Shown: one piece after another, positions 47,381 to 55,923 of the stretch
Numbering within the stretch: the stretch's first letter is position 1
Layout of the letters: the number at the start of each line of letters is the position of its first letter
Virus record (IMG/VR): IMGVR_UViG_3300030098_001779
Location: 1-64,000 of that record
Direction: 5' to 3' (one strand)
Length of the DNA: 64,000 nucleotides
Source of the DNA: a virus
Notes under the pieces: model-generated
Database searches by the model: none
What the model was told of the DNA's origin: nothing
The model's input: the letters and a program-made list of their open reading frames with translations, nothing else
Translations under genes and position numbers: made by a program

Positions 47381-47603
47381 AAAAGGGGGGTTGACACGGA
47401 CCCACACAAAAGTGTATAATAATAATATAAATAATATATATAGAGTTATAAGTATACATAACAAAACTAAACATATAACTATTATTGGAACATATGATTG
47501 TATTAATGCAGCTAAATTAATGGCAGATGATCTAGCTAATAAAGATGTTAAGTGTTATGTACATGGAGATGATAGTAGAGTTTTACACATAGCAGGAGAG
47601 TAG
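47367..47603 (+). CDS. Small unknown protein (78 aa) with an internal promoter
   Basis: Starts in an overlap with the previous gene (ATGAAGAG) with AGGAG nearby. Residues 9-20 are encoded by the promoter at 47391-47420. Asn-rich strand (YNNNINNIYRVISIHNKTKH) then a helix with Ala and Asp. Translation from RNA started at that promoter would need a later, unclear start. Function unknown. Confidence 0.45.
   Translation: MKRSRKGGLTRTHTKVYNNNINNIYRVISIHNKTKHITIIGTYDCINAAKLMADDLANKDVKCYVHGDDSRVLHIAGE
47391..47420 (+). promoter_or_regulatory. Class I promoter for the replication genes
   Basis: TTGACA 47391-47396, 18-bp spacer, TATAAT 47415-47420. It lies inside the small gene just before the helicase. 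Confidence 0.75.
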
Positions 47604-47604
47604 A

Positions 47605-48858
47605 ATGGAAAGTTATGAATACATAGAGTCTGGGATATTACTTAACTTAAATGATAAGGAATCTCTCAAAAAATTTAAACACTCAGCAAAAGATTTTGCT
47701 AAACACGGGGAAGCATTTAAATTCATAAATAAACATTTTGATGATTATGGTACATTTCCATCATCAGATACTTTAGTAGAAAATTATCCTACAATAGATA
47801 TTACTGCTAACAGTCTTAACTTAGATTATGCAATAGATTCTTTCAAGAACCAAGTATTATTTAGGACTATTGTGTCAGCATTTCAATCCAACAAAGAGTT
47901 ATTGAAAGAAGATGCTAAAAAAGCCTTATCACATATACAATCTAACTTAAATGATATTGAAGTTGTATATGATGAAGATGTAGTAGCCTATGATACTTTG
48001 GCAGAAGATAGATATTCAGAATGGCAAGAAAAAAGTAAGAAGAGAAAAATGGGAGAAGGTATGATGGGTATTCCTACTCCTTTCAAGTCACTAAATAAAA
48101 CAGGGGTTGGATGGATGCCGGGAGAACTTATAGCAATGTTTGCAAGACCTACAGTAGGTAAGACATGGATGTGTATCCAAGTTGCTGCAACTGCAATGAT
48201 GCATGGACATAAGACATTGTTAATCTCTACTGAGATGCCTACAAGTGCTATTAGTTTAAGAGCTGATGTAGTGTTAGCTAAGATGATGGGATATAATTTC
48301 TCACACTCTGCTCTTAGAACAGGTAGACCGATAGACGAAGATAAATATAAAGAGTTTTTACAAAAACTAAATGGTAGACCACTATTAATATGTGATCACA
48401 TACAAGGAGAAAGTAGCATCTCACTAGAAAGTATTGCTAGTTTGATTAGAAAACACTCTCCTGAGTTGGTTGTATTAGATGGTATATACTTAGTTTCATC
48501 AGGCGATGGTAGAAAAGCAATGTGGGAGCAATCTCATTCATTGTTTTATGGTATGAAAACTCTAGCTCTTAGCACTAATACTCCTGTATTCGTATCAACA
48601 CAAGCGACTAGGGAAGCTGCAAATATGTTTGAGCCACCTAGAGCAGATCAAGTAGCCTTTGGAGATGCGTTAATTCGTTCTGCAGATGTTGCTATGGCAA
48701 TGTGTAGAGTAGAGGATGAAGAAGATAAGAGATTAATTCAATACCAAAAATACAGAGATGGGGTTCTCGGATCAGATATCTCTATAATGGACTGGAAAGT
48801 CGATACAGGACATATAGAAGAGACTGAGGAAGACATTTTTAACAACGGAGACTTTTAA
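47605..48858 (+). CDS. DnaB-type replicative helicase (417 aa)
   Basis: Unwinds DNA ahead of the phage polymerase. The RecA-like core has Walker A A180-RPTVGKT187 and a Walker B strand LVVLD (Asp292), plus MPGELIAMFA before the P-loop as in DnaB/gp4 helicases. The N-terminal part is shorter than E. coli DnaB, as in phage forms where the primase is separate; here the primase is the gene at 49059. GGAGAG lies just before the ATG. Confidence 0.85.
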   Translation: MESYEYIESGILLNLNDKESLKKFKHSAKDFAKHGEAFKFINKHFDDYGTFPSSDTLVENYPTIDITANSLNLDYAIDSFKNQVLFRTIVSAFQSNKELLKEDAKKALSHIQSNLNDIEVVYDEDVVAYDTLAEDRYSEWQEKSKKRKMGEGMMGIPTPFKSLNKTGVGWMPGELIAMFARPTVGKTWMCIQVAATAMMHGHKTLLISTEMPTSAISLRADVVLAKMMGYNFSHSALRTGRPIDEDKYKEFLQKLNGRPLLICDHIQGESSISLESIASLIRKHSPELVVLDGIYLVSSGDGRKAMWEQSHSLFYGMKTLALSTNTPVFVSTQATREAANMFEPPRADQVAFGDALIRSADVAMAMCRVEDEEDKRLIQYQKYRDGVLGSDISIMDWKVDTGHIEETEEDIFNNGDF

Positions 48859-48867
48859 GGAGGCGAT

Positions 48868-49059
48868 ATGAAAGTTCTAGGAATGATCATGAAATATTAC
48901 AGTCTTTTCAATAAGTATTCAGATGTGATACCTGAAGTGGTACAACTTGTAGATACTGCAGTAAAAGCAGTAGAAGATAAGAAAATCACTAAGGCAGAAC
49001 AGAGTGCTTTGATGAAAGAGTATTGGAACGTGATTAATAAAATAAAAGAGGCTAAATAA
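48868..49059 (+). CDS. Small helical protein between helicase and primase (63 aa)
   Basis: AAGGAGG just before the ATG and a one-base overlap with the primase start. Almost all helix, Lys/Glu rich, beginning MKVLGMIMKYYS. Position between the two replisome genes suggests an accessory protein, but it shows no motif. Confidence 0.6.
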   Translation: MKVLGMIMKYYSLFNKYSDVIPEVVQLVDTAVKAVEDKKITKAEQSALMKEYWNVINKIKEAK

Positions 49060-49922
49060 TGGTAAATTGGGCACAGTTACTATTAGAAAATGGAATAGAC
49101 GTACCTAGTGAGCATGAAGAATTCTCAATTAGGTGTCCTTTCCACAATGATAGTGTAGCTTCGTGTTCAATAAATACTGAGAAAGGCGTATGGATTTGTT
49201 TTGCAGGTTGTGGAGCAGGTTCATTAGAGAGTTTCTTAAAAAGATACTTAAGATCTGATGCTATTGATATAACAAAGTTATTGCTTGAAAGCCAAGCTAA
49301 CTTTAGTGTTGACATATTTGATGATCTAGAGGAGACTATCAAAGGTAGACCTGAGTATTTTATGGAAGCTGATACATCTAGATTCCCAATATGGGCATAT
49401 GATAGAGGTTTTACAGAAGAAACTTTGAAGAAGTGGGGATGTGGAAGCACAGAGTATAATGATTTAGTTATACCAATACATGATATAGATGATAGACTTG
49501 TAGGATCTGTTACTAGAAGGACAAATGCAGTCCCAAAGTATATGTATTCTAAAGGTTTACAGAAGTCTAGAGTCATGTTTGGAGCTAATAAATTAGAAGG
49601 ACATCATAAATACATTTGTATTACTGAAGGTTCTTTAGATACTATGTGGCTAACACAAAATGGATATCCAAGTGTTGCAATTTTAGGGGCAACCATGTCC
49701 AAAGCACAATTGGATATACTGCGATCATTACAAACAGAGGAATATATCTTATGTTTTGATAATGATGCAGCAGGACAAAAGGCGATATCAAGAGCAATGC
49801 TTGACATATCGACCAGTTTTATGGTATCATATATAAAGATGCCAAAGAAATATAAGGATGTACAAGATGTACGTTCCGAGGCATTACTCAAAGAAGTAAT
49901 AGCAAAACGACATTATTGGTAA
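49059..49922 (+). CDS. DNA primase with zinc finger and TOPRIM domain (287 aa)
   Basis: Makes RNA primers for DNA synthesis. A CHC2-type zinc finger is at residues 26-51 (Cys26-Pro-Phe-His29, Cys47, Cys51). The TOPRIM core follows: ITEGSLDT with Glu190, and FDNDAAG with Asp234 and Asp236 as the metal-binding pair. It is shorter than bacterial DnaG and lacks the helicase domain, which is a separate gene here. It overlaps the small upstream gene. Confidence 0.85.
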   Translation: MVNWAQLLLENGIDVPSEHEEFSIRCPFHNDSVASCSINTEKGVWICFAGCGAGSLESFLKRYLRSDAIDITKLLLESQANFSVDIFDDLEETIKGRPEYFMEADTSRFPIWAYDRGFTEETLKKWGCGSTEYNDLVIPIHDIDDRLVGSVTRRTNAVPKYMYSKGLQKSRVMFGANKLEGHHKYICITEGSLDTMWLTQNGYPSVAILGATMSKAQLDILRSLQTEEYILCFDNDAAGQKAISRAMLDISTSFMVSYIKMPKKYKDVQDVRSEALLKEVIAKRHYW

Positions 49923-49935
49923 AGGAGGATTTACT

Positions 49936-50622
49936 ATGTCAGGAATAGCAAAAATTTTGCAAAAACGTGAAGCACTACTAAATCCATCAGAAAATCAATC
50001 TCTAGGAAAAGAGATTTGGTTCAAAGATGGAGATCAAGCATTTCTTACTCCAATTGCTTCAGGAGAAGAAGGGGATGCACTATTAGATGAAATCTATCTG
50101 TATACATACAGGTCAGGAAACCGATGGATTAACTTACTATCAGATGATTCAGTAGACACAAGCTCTGTACCATCTGATTCTAGACCATCACACAAGTTTG
50201 CTTTTTGGGCATATGTCCATGAAATCTATCACTCTGAAAAGAAAATGGATGATTGGGAGGAAATAGAAGGTCCAGCAGGCAAGAAAATGTATAAGCAAAC
50301 TGTTAACGATTTCAAAGTTGTACCTTTAGGCTTCGGAAGAAGTGACTACATTTGGAACCAACTTGTAGATGTCTACAATGATTGGGGTAAATTAGACAAA
50401 GGTGTAATTAGAATTAAAAGAACAGGTGCAGGTATGTATGACACCTCATACACTATCGCAGCTACAACTAGAGATACAGTTGTACCTGAAGATAGAAAAG
50501 CTGAAATTAGCGAATTACCATCTATCAAAGATTACTACATGGATAGATATGGTAACGCACCTGAAGGCGATAACGAAGTTGCTACATTTAGCACTGATGA
50601 TACAGAGGATGACTTATTTTAA
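49936..50622 (+). CDS. Probable single-stranded DNA-binding protein (228 aa)
   Basis: Between primase and polymerase. A beta-rich centre with aromatic residues (FAFWAYVHEIYHSEKK, FKVVPLGFGRSDYIW) and an acidic C-terminal tail ending DDTEDDLF, the kind of tip SSBs use to bind partners. It resembles T4 gp32-like proteins in role rather than clear sequence. AAGGAGG precedes the ATG. Reasonably sure by context and tail. Confidence 0.6.
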   Translation: MSGIAKILQKREALLNPSENQSLGKEIWFKDGDQAFLTPIASGEEGDALLDEIYLYTYRSGNRWINLLSDDSVDTSSVPSDSRPSHKFAFWAYVHEIYHSEKKMDDWEEIEGPAGKKMYKQTVNDFKVVPLGFGRSDYIWNQLVDVYNDWGKLDKGVIRIKRTGAGMYDTSYTIAATTRDTVVPEDRKAEISELPSIKDYYMDRYGNAPEGDNEVATFSTDDTEDDLF

Positions 50623-52593
50623 ATGATAATCAAAGATCAAAATACATTTAATGAGATACTTCCTACGCTGGATAATCATTCAGTTGTGGTGGATGTAGAG
50701 ACAAATGGTTTTGATTCCTATGGTATACATCAAATATGTGGAATCGGAATCGGATTTGGTAACAACTCAGACTCGTACTACTTCCCTTTCCGACACCAGC
50801 ATGTAGGAACTAACCTTCCTAGCGAGTGTTTGGCAGCCTTAATTGCGTGGCTCAATAAATCCAAACACCTTGTTGGTTATAATATCAAATTTGATCTCCG
50901 ATTCCTCGAGAAAGAAGGTTTAGTGGTAAAAGATAAAGAATTAGTAGATGTACTTACTATGGTAAGGCTAACAGAACCATCTACTGTTAAAGATCTAGAT
51001 CTTACTAACACTATAAAAAGAAGCTATGGAGAAAGTCATGCTAGTTATGATATAGAAACTAAGAAACTCTTAAGGTCTAATAAGTGGCATAAGGACTTCT
51101 CTATGGCTCCTGTAGACGTTTTAGGACCTTACTGTGAGAAAGATGTCATCTATACAGCTAAACTGTACAATGACAGGGCGAAATTGATTAAAGAATCAAA
51201 TCAAAATGACATTTGGAAGATGCAGATACAATTAACTAAGGTATTATATGCTATGGAAGGGCGTGGCATAAAGATAAATAACACTTATGTTAAAGAAACT
51301 ATGACTCAAATAGAAGATCGGAAGTCTGAGATAGAAAGTAGAGTCATAAATCTTGCAGGTAAGGAATTTAATCTGAATAGTACGCAACAATTAGGCGAGA
51401 TACTCAACGAAAGAGGTATAACATCGCCTGAGAAGACTGCAAAAGGGCAACAATCATGGAATGAGGCAGCGTTAGTACAAATAAATGATCCTATCGCAGG
51501 ATATGTAAGACAATATAGAGCTTTAGAGAAGTTAAGGTCTACATATTTAGAGCCTTTTCTAGAATTAGATGAATTACATACTACTTTTTGCAATTGGGGT
51601 ACATTGACAGGCAGATTGTCGTCTAGAAATCCTAATTTACAGAATATTCCTAGAAATCATTTCAATTTAGTTGACAAACAGCTATCTGAAGCCGATAAAC
51701 AGGAGCTAAAGGGTAGAATTAACGCTACACTAGCAGCGAAAGGGCAAACAAGTAGAGTAGAAGGACTAAGTGATGAGGTGTTAAACACTTGGACATTCGT
51801 TGGGAACGAATCTTTTGATAAATCTCAAGAGGGACAGATAGCAATTAGAAATATATTTGTACCTAGAGAAGATTATTCACTTATATCTTTTGACTATTCA
51901 CAAATGGAAGTTAGAGTATTCCTAAGCTATCTACAAAACGAAGAAGTAAATCAAATGCTTACAAAGTCTAACGTAGATTTTCATGGAGAAGCTGCAAAAC
52001 TTGCATTTAATGTTACAGAAGATGACGATACATTTAAGATGTTTAGACAAACTGCTAAAAGTATTACCTTTGGAACTATATATGGTATAGGTAATCAGAA
52101 GTTAGGTATACAATTAGGTGTACCATCACAAGAAGCGGCAGATTATAAGAAAAGATATTTTGATGGGATCAAAGGGTCTAGAGAGTTCTTCAATGCAGTA
52201 GTTAGAAAAGTAGAATTATTAGGACAGATTAAAAATAAATATGGTAGAGTATATAAAATACCTAAGAATTTAGGTTACAAAGGTATAAATTATCTAGTAC
52301 AAGGCACAAGTGCTGATATTCTTAACGAAAGAATGATAGAAGTACATGGTTTATTAGAAAATTTTAAGAGTAATCTATTATTACAAGTGCATGATGAAAT
52401 AATATGTGAGATACATAAGGATGAAATAGAGCTATTACCAAACTTAATTAGAGATGTGTTAGTAGAGAATACTCTACGCATACCTTTAGAAGTTGACATA
52501 GAGTTATGTGAGCCATCATGGGCAGTAAAGAAAGATTATGCATATACATTATATCATGAAAAAGAATTAGTAAATAGTATAGATTGGAGCTAA
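50623..52593 (+). CDS. polA: Family A DNA polymerase with 3'-5' exonuclease (656 aa)
   Basis: Phage replicative polymerase. Exonuclease motif DVET has Asp24 and Glu26. Polymerase motif A is Asp424-YSQMEVR, motif B is R475-QTAKSITFGTIYG488 with Lys479, and motif C is VHDE (His590-Asp591). Metal-binding Asp424 and Asp591 are present. The fold is T7/Pol I-like without a 5' nuclease domain. It follows the SSB candidate without a gap (TAAATG). All key residues are intact. Confidence 0.95.
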   Translation: MIIKDQNTFNEILPTLDNHSVVVDVETNGFDSYGIHQICGIGIGFGNNSDSYYFPFRHQHVGTNLPSECLAALIAWLNKSKHLVGYNIKFDLRFLEKEGLVVKDKELVDVLTMVRLTEPSTVKDLDLTNTIKRSYGESHASYDIETKKLLRSNKWHKDFSMAPVDVLGPYCEKDVIYTAKLYNDRAKLIKESNQNDIWKMQIQLTKVLYAMEGRGIKINNTYVKETMTQIEDRKSEIESRVINLAGKEFNLNSTQQLGEILNERGITSPEKTAKGQQSWNEAALVQINDPIAGYVRQYRALEKLRSTYLEPFLELDELHTTFCNWGTLTGRLSSRNPNLQNIPRNHFNLVDKQLSEADKQELKGRINATLAAKGQTSRVEGLSDEVLNTWTFVGNESFDKSQEGQIAIRNIFVPREDYSLISFDYSQMEVRVFLSYLQNEEVNQMLTKSNVDFHGEAAKLAFNVTEDDDTFKMFRQTAKSITFGTIYGIGNQKLGIQLGVPSQEAADYKKRYFDGIKGSREFFNAVVRKVELLGQIKNKYGRVYKIPKNLGYKGINYLVQGTSADILNERMIEVHGLLENFKSNLLLQVHDEIICEIHKDEIELLPNLIRDVLVENTLRIPLEVDIELCEPSWAVKKDYAYTLYHEKELVNSIDWS

Positions 52594-52594
52594 C

Positions 52595-52771
52595 ATGGAT
52601 GTTAAATTAAAGAAAGGCGAAACATTTGAAAAGATGTTAAGACGCTTTAGTAAGAAAGTACAAAAAGATGAGTTGATAGATACTTATAGGAAGAAGCAAG
52701 TCTTTGAACCTAAAAGTATAAAGCGACAACAACAAAAAGCAAACAAATTAAGAAAAAGTAGGGAATCATGA
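52595..52771 (+). CDS. rpsU: Ribosomal protein bS21
   Basis: A 58-residue protein with the bS21 pattern: VKLKKGETFEKMLRRFSKKV near the start, then a helix with YRKKQVFEPKS and a basic tail (KRQQQKANKLRKS). In cells bS21 sits on the 30S platform near the anti-Shine-Dalgarno region and helps initiation. Phage copies of bS21 are known in aquatic viruses and could steer host ribosomes to phage mRNA. Starts one base after the polymerase stop; ATGA overlap with the next gene. Confidence 0.85.
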   Translation: MDVKLKKGETFEKMLRRFSKKVQKDELIDTYRKKQVFEPKSIKRQQQKANKLRKSRES

Positions 52772-53091
52772 ATCTACACGATAAATTAACTGAATACTTA
52801 GAGCCGAGTGAAGAATCGGTTATGTTATATGATGAGTATGAAGATGCTTTTATTGGACTAGGATATAAACAATTTAGAGGTCCAGTAGCAGTTTATGATG
52901 CATCAAAGTGCATAGACATACTAACAGAACAATTTAAAGAAGATCCTGATTACGATGGAGATGAAATGGATGCTTTAGAAATGGCAGTGGAGTATTTTGA
53001 TTACAATACAATGGGTGCGTGGTATGGAGAAGATACACCAGTCTTTGTAACAGCTACTTTAGAAGAAATAGAAAATAACGTAGGAGAATAA
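52768..53091 (+). CDS. Acidic unknown protein (107 aa)
   Basis: Starts in ATGA overlap with bS21. Acidic, helical, Asp/Tyr rich (EDAFIGLGYKQFRG, DYDGDEMDALEMAVEYFDY). It resembles other small acidic proteins of aquatic phages. One base separates its stop from the next ATG. Function unknown. Confidence 0.6.
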   Translation: MNLHDKLTEYLEPSEESVMLYDEYEDAFIGLGYKQFRGPVAVYDASKCIDILTEQFKEDPDYDGDEMDALEMAVEYFDYNTMGAWYGEDTPVFVTATLEEIENNVGE

Positions 53092-53092
53092 T

Positions 53093-53473
53093 ATGACAGC
53101 AGGATGGATAAACCCAAAAGCTCCTTATGATTTTACACAAGGAGAATGGGAAGATTATAAGAAGAACTACCCAAATTTATCTTGGGGAGAATATAAACAA
53201 ATGAAAGAATGGGATGTAGAAAACAGAATGGCAAAAGTGCCTAATAAAAAATATAGCTTTATAGAAGCATACAATAATCCAATTGATCCTGACCATTACT
53301 ATTTTGAAATAGAACCATGGGACTTTATACATGCAAATAAACTTGACTTTGCACAGGGTAATGTGATAAAATATATATGTAGGTATAAAAATAAGAATGG
53401 TATTGAAGACCTCAAGAAAGCAAAACAATATATAGAAATGTTAATTGAGAAGGAGCTAAATGGCAAGACGTAA
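53093..53473 (+). CDS. DUF3310-family protein
   Basis: The C-terminal 60 residues carry the DUF3310 signature: PDHYYFEIEPWDFIHANKLD, then GNVIKYICRYKNKNG and EDLKKAKQYIEMLI. T7 gp1.7, a relative, is a nucleotide kinase affecting dTMP, so a nucleotide role is possible. The N-terminal 60 residues (Trp- and Pro-rich) are an extra segment. AGGAG before the ATG. Overlaps the zinc protein gene. Confidence 0.75.
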   Translation: MTAGWINPKAPYDFTQGEWEDYKKNYPNLSWGEYKQMKEWDVENRMAKVPNKKYSFIEAYNNPIDPDHYYFEIEPWDFIHANKLDFAQGNVIKYICRYKNKNGIEDLKKAKQYIEMLIEKELNGKT

Positions 53474-53597
53474 TTGGAGAAAATGCTACGACTGTGGCAT
53501 AAAGATAAATGTAAAGAAACAAGCAAAGTCTGGACACGATTATGATTGTACAGCTTGCTACTTAAAAGAGAGAAGGAGAGCTAGAAGAGATGGCTAA
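53460..53597 (+). CDS. Tiny zinc-ribbon protein (45 aa)
   Basis: A 45-codon frame starting inside the DUF3310 gene and overlapping the next start. Cys9-x2-Cys12 and Cys30-x2-Cys33 form a zinc ribbon; the tail is Arg-rich (YLKERRRARRDG). The AAGGAG site lies 6 bases before the ATG. Small basic zinc proteins like this often bind nucleic acid. Confidence 0.65.
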   Translation: MARRNWRKCYDCGIKINVKKQAKSGHDYDCTACYLKERRRARRDG

Positions 53598-53811
53598 AAT
53601 AGGCGTAAAATTAGGATTCACTTATAGAGTAGGAGACCTAAACAACAATCAATATGGAAGAATAGATCTAGATATACATGATATAGACACTGATCTTCCT
53701 TTAGATGAACAACTCACTAAATCAAAAGAATATGCTGATAAGATATTTGAATCTGTAAAAGATCAAGTAGATACAAACTTAGATAAGATTTTGGAGGAAA
53801 CTAATGAGTGA
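53590..53811 (+). CDS. Small unknown protein (73 aa)
   Basis: Starts within the zinc-protein gene. First half beta (GVKLGFTYRVGDLNNNQYG), second half an amphipathic helix ending in Glu. No known domain; overlaps the MazG-like gene by 8 bases. Confidence 0.6.
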   Translation: MAKIGVKLGFTYRVGDLNNNQYGRIDLDIHDIDTDLPLDEQLTKSKEYADKIFESVKDQVDTNLDKILEETNE

Positions 53812-54052
53812 GATGACTAGAGCACAAGTTTTAGAAGATGTTCTAAAAGAACGAGAAAGACAGGACTCCATGTATGGCGACCAGACTAAACATTCAGATA
53901 TGTATTGGAATGTGATTGCCACAGAAGAAAATGGAGAGGTAGCTAGAGCAATATGGGAAGAAGATGATGGACACATGTATGAAGAAATTATACAAGCATG
54001 TTCTGTTTACTTTGCATGGGCAGAAGCTATAAGAGCTAGAGGTGATAAATGA
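53804..54052 (+). CDS. MazG-like nucleotide pyrophosphohydrolase (82 aa)
   Basis: All-alpha NTP-PPase of the MazG superfamily. It has RERQDSMYGDQTKHSDMYW, then Glu41-Glu42-x2-Glu45 and a later Glu60-Glu61 set, as in the ExxE..ExxD metal site. MazG enzymes split NTPs or (p)ppGpp; phage forms are common in marine viruses and linked to nucleotide supply or host stress signals. GGAGG precedes the ATG; ATGA overlap with recA. Confidence 0.7.
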   Translation: MSEMTRAQVLEDVLKERERQDSMYGDQTKHSDMYWNVIATEENGEVARAIWEEDDGHMYEEIIQACSVYFAWAEAIRARGDK

Positions 54053-54990
54053 AAGATACAGCAGAAAAAGCAATACAAGATTTACTAAAAGACAAGAATC
54101 TTAACTTAACTATGGGCGACAGTAACGTATTTGACTATGGTAGAATACCTTTTGGTATACCAGCATTAGATACTTTAACAGGTGGTGGCATACCAAAGAA
54201 AAGAATGACCTTAATATATGGTCCGACTAACGTAGGTAAGTCATACTTATCATCTCAGATAGTTGCACAAGTACAGAAACAAGGTGGTAGAGCAGCTTGG
54301 ATAGATACAGAACTATCATGGGATGCTGATTGGATGGCTAAATGTGGTATAGATGCAAGTAAAGTAGTAGTAGGGCAACCATCAAGTGGTGAACAAGCTA
54401 TGGATTCTATAAAAGCATTAGCTACATCAGGTGAGTTTGATGTAATTGTATTAGATAGTATAGCAGGTTTAGTTCCTGCTCAGAATATGGATGAAGACTT
54501 TTCGTTTAGTCCTATGGCATGGCAAGCGAGATTTGTTAACTCATCATTACCAAGACTATTACCTAGTCTCCACAATGGTACAGCTTTAGTATGCATCAAT
54601 CAAGTAAGAGCTAGTATGGGACCTGTCGCATTAGAAAACATGCCGGGTGGTAAAGCTCAAACTTACTTTGCTCATTTCTTACTAGAAGTTAGAAGAAACG
54701 GGTGGATTGAAGAATCTGGTGAGAAAGTTGGCTTTGATATGCAAGTAAGACTAAGAAAGACTAAAGTAGGTGGACAAAACTGGAAGTCTGCTGCAGTTCC
54801 TTTCAGAGTTGATGGTGGTATAGATATACTAGAAAGCTACATAAGAGAAGCTATTGAACAAGGATTCATCAAAAAGGCAGGAGCATGGTATACATATGAA
54901 GATGTCAAAGCTCAAGGTATGAATGGTCTTAAACAGATCTTTATAGATACACCTGAGTTAGAGGAGCAACTTATAAATGACATTTCCTAG
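54049..54990 (+). CDS. RecA-like recombinase (313 aa)
   Basis: Strand-exchange ATPase. Walker A is GPTNVGKS (Lys64, Ser65); Walker B is DVIVLD (Asp131-Asp136). The L2-side motif INQVRASMGP and GGKAQTYFAHF are typical of RecA. It lacks the C-terminal extension of bacterial RecA. Its neighbours, nucleases and a resolvase, make a full recombination module. Overlaps the endonuclease-like gene by 14 bases. Confidence 0.9.
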   Translation: MKDTAEKAIQDLLKDKNLNLTMGDSNVFDYGRIPFGIPALDTLTGGGIPKKRMTLIYGPTNVGKSYLSSQIVAQVQKQGGRAAWIDTELSWDADWMAKCGIDASKVVVGQPSSGEQAMDSIKALATSGEFDVIVLDSIAGLVPAQNMDEDFSFSPMAWQARFVNSSLPRLLPSLHNGTALVCINQVRASMGPVALENMPGGKAQTYFAHFLLEVRRNGWIEESGEKVGFDMQVRLRKTKVGGQNWKSAAVPFRVDGGIDILESYIREAIEQGFIKKAGAWYTYEDVKAQGMNGLKQIFIDTPELEEQLINDIS

Positions 54991-55285
54991 AGATTATACT
55001 GAACAAGAAATGAAGGTAGCAGAAGTTCTAGATACAACAGGACTCAGATATGAAACTCAAGCTCCATTTGGTAAATATACTGTAGACTTCTATATAGCAG
55101 AAATAGATACAGTTGTTGAAGCAGATGGAGTCATGGGGCATTTAAGAAAAAAAGATAGGCAAAGAGATGCTGATTTAAAAGAAATGGGTGTAGAACATAT
55201 TATTCATATTAGGTCAACTACTAAAAGTAATATCAAGGAGGAAGTATGGCAGGCATTAAACAGCTTGGAAAAAAAGCAAACGTAA
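54977..55285 (+). CDS. VSR/DUF559-type endonuclease-like protein (102 aa)
   Basis: Restriction-endonuclease-like fold: YETQAPFGKYTVDFYIAEID then VVEADG, with Asp37, Glu48 and Asp50 as likely metal ligands. A basic KKDRQRDADLKEMG helix and HIIHIRS strand follow, as in very-short-patch-repair and DUF559 proteins. It may nick or trim DNA during recombination. Overlaps RecA and the next nuclease gene. Confidence 0.7.
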   Translation: MTFPRDYTEQEMKVAEVLDTTGLRYETQAPFGKYTVDFYIAEIDTVVEADGVMGHLRKKDRQRDADLKEMGVEHIIHIRSTTKSNIKEEVWQALNSLEKKQT

Positions 55286-55923
55286 GAGGTGTACAAGATA
55301 GATGGTTATTAAAAGCTATAGATCAACATCTTACTAAAAAGCAAAGTCCTCCAAGAAAAGGTGTATTCTTTCCATCATCGGTTTCCAATCCTTGTGATAG
55401 ATTTGTCTTCATGGCATATAATGGACTATTAGAATCTTCTACAATAGATGGTACTTTGGCTAGAATATTCGATAATGGTGGATTCCTAGAGGACCGAATA
55501 AATAAATACTTTACAAATATGGGTATATTAGAAGGTAGAGAAATATCTTTGAAAAGCACTATGCCACCAATATCAGGTCGTATGGACTTTTTAATTAGAC
55601 ATGAAAAATATGGGCAAGTGCCTGTAGAATTAAAGTCTATAAATGCTAGAGGCTTTGAGAGTTTAAAAGAAGCTAAACCTGAGCATGTTTTACAATTACA
55701 TACTTACATGAACTTATGGAATGATAATAACAAATCAACACCTGTAACACATGGAATTGTATTGTATGAAAATAAAAATGATCAGAAACTAAAAGCATTT
55801 TTAGAAGAACTTAGTCCCAAAATTTGGGATGATATATTAACTAGACTACTTAATATAATGGGCATGGCGACCATACCTGAGAAATGTACAGGAAATAAGT
55901 GGTGTAAATGTAAGGAGGTTTAA
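55246..55923 (+). CDS. Cas4-like PD-(D/E)XK exonuclease (225 aa)
   Basis: Nuclease motifs: GRMDFLI (Asp114), VELKSI (Glu128-x-Lys130) and Gln150-x3-Tyr154. Four cysteines, Cys50 and Cys214, Cys220, Cys222, match the split iron-sulfur cluster of Cas4/AddB-like exonucleases. No CRISPR array is near, so it serves phage recombination or end processing, not immunity. AAGGAGG before the ATG; overlaps the upstream gene by 40 bases. Confidence 0.75.
   Translation: MAGIKQLGKKANVRGVQDRWLLKAIDQHLTKKQSPPRKGVFFPSSVSNPCDRFVFMAYNGLLESSTIDGTLARIFDNGGFLEDRINKYFTNMGILEGREISLKSTMPPISGRMDFLIRHEKYGQVPVELKSINARGFESLKEAKPEHVLQLHTYMNLWNDNNKSTPVTHGIVLYENKNDQKLKAFLEELSPKIWDDILTRLLNIMGMATIPEKCTGNKWCKCKEV

Noticed and set aside
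55246-55923. CRISPR-associated Cas4 system
   Set aside because: No array or other Cas gene is in the window; the nuclease lies in a recombination operon.
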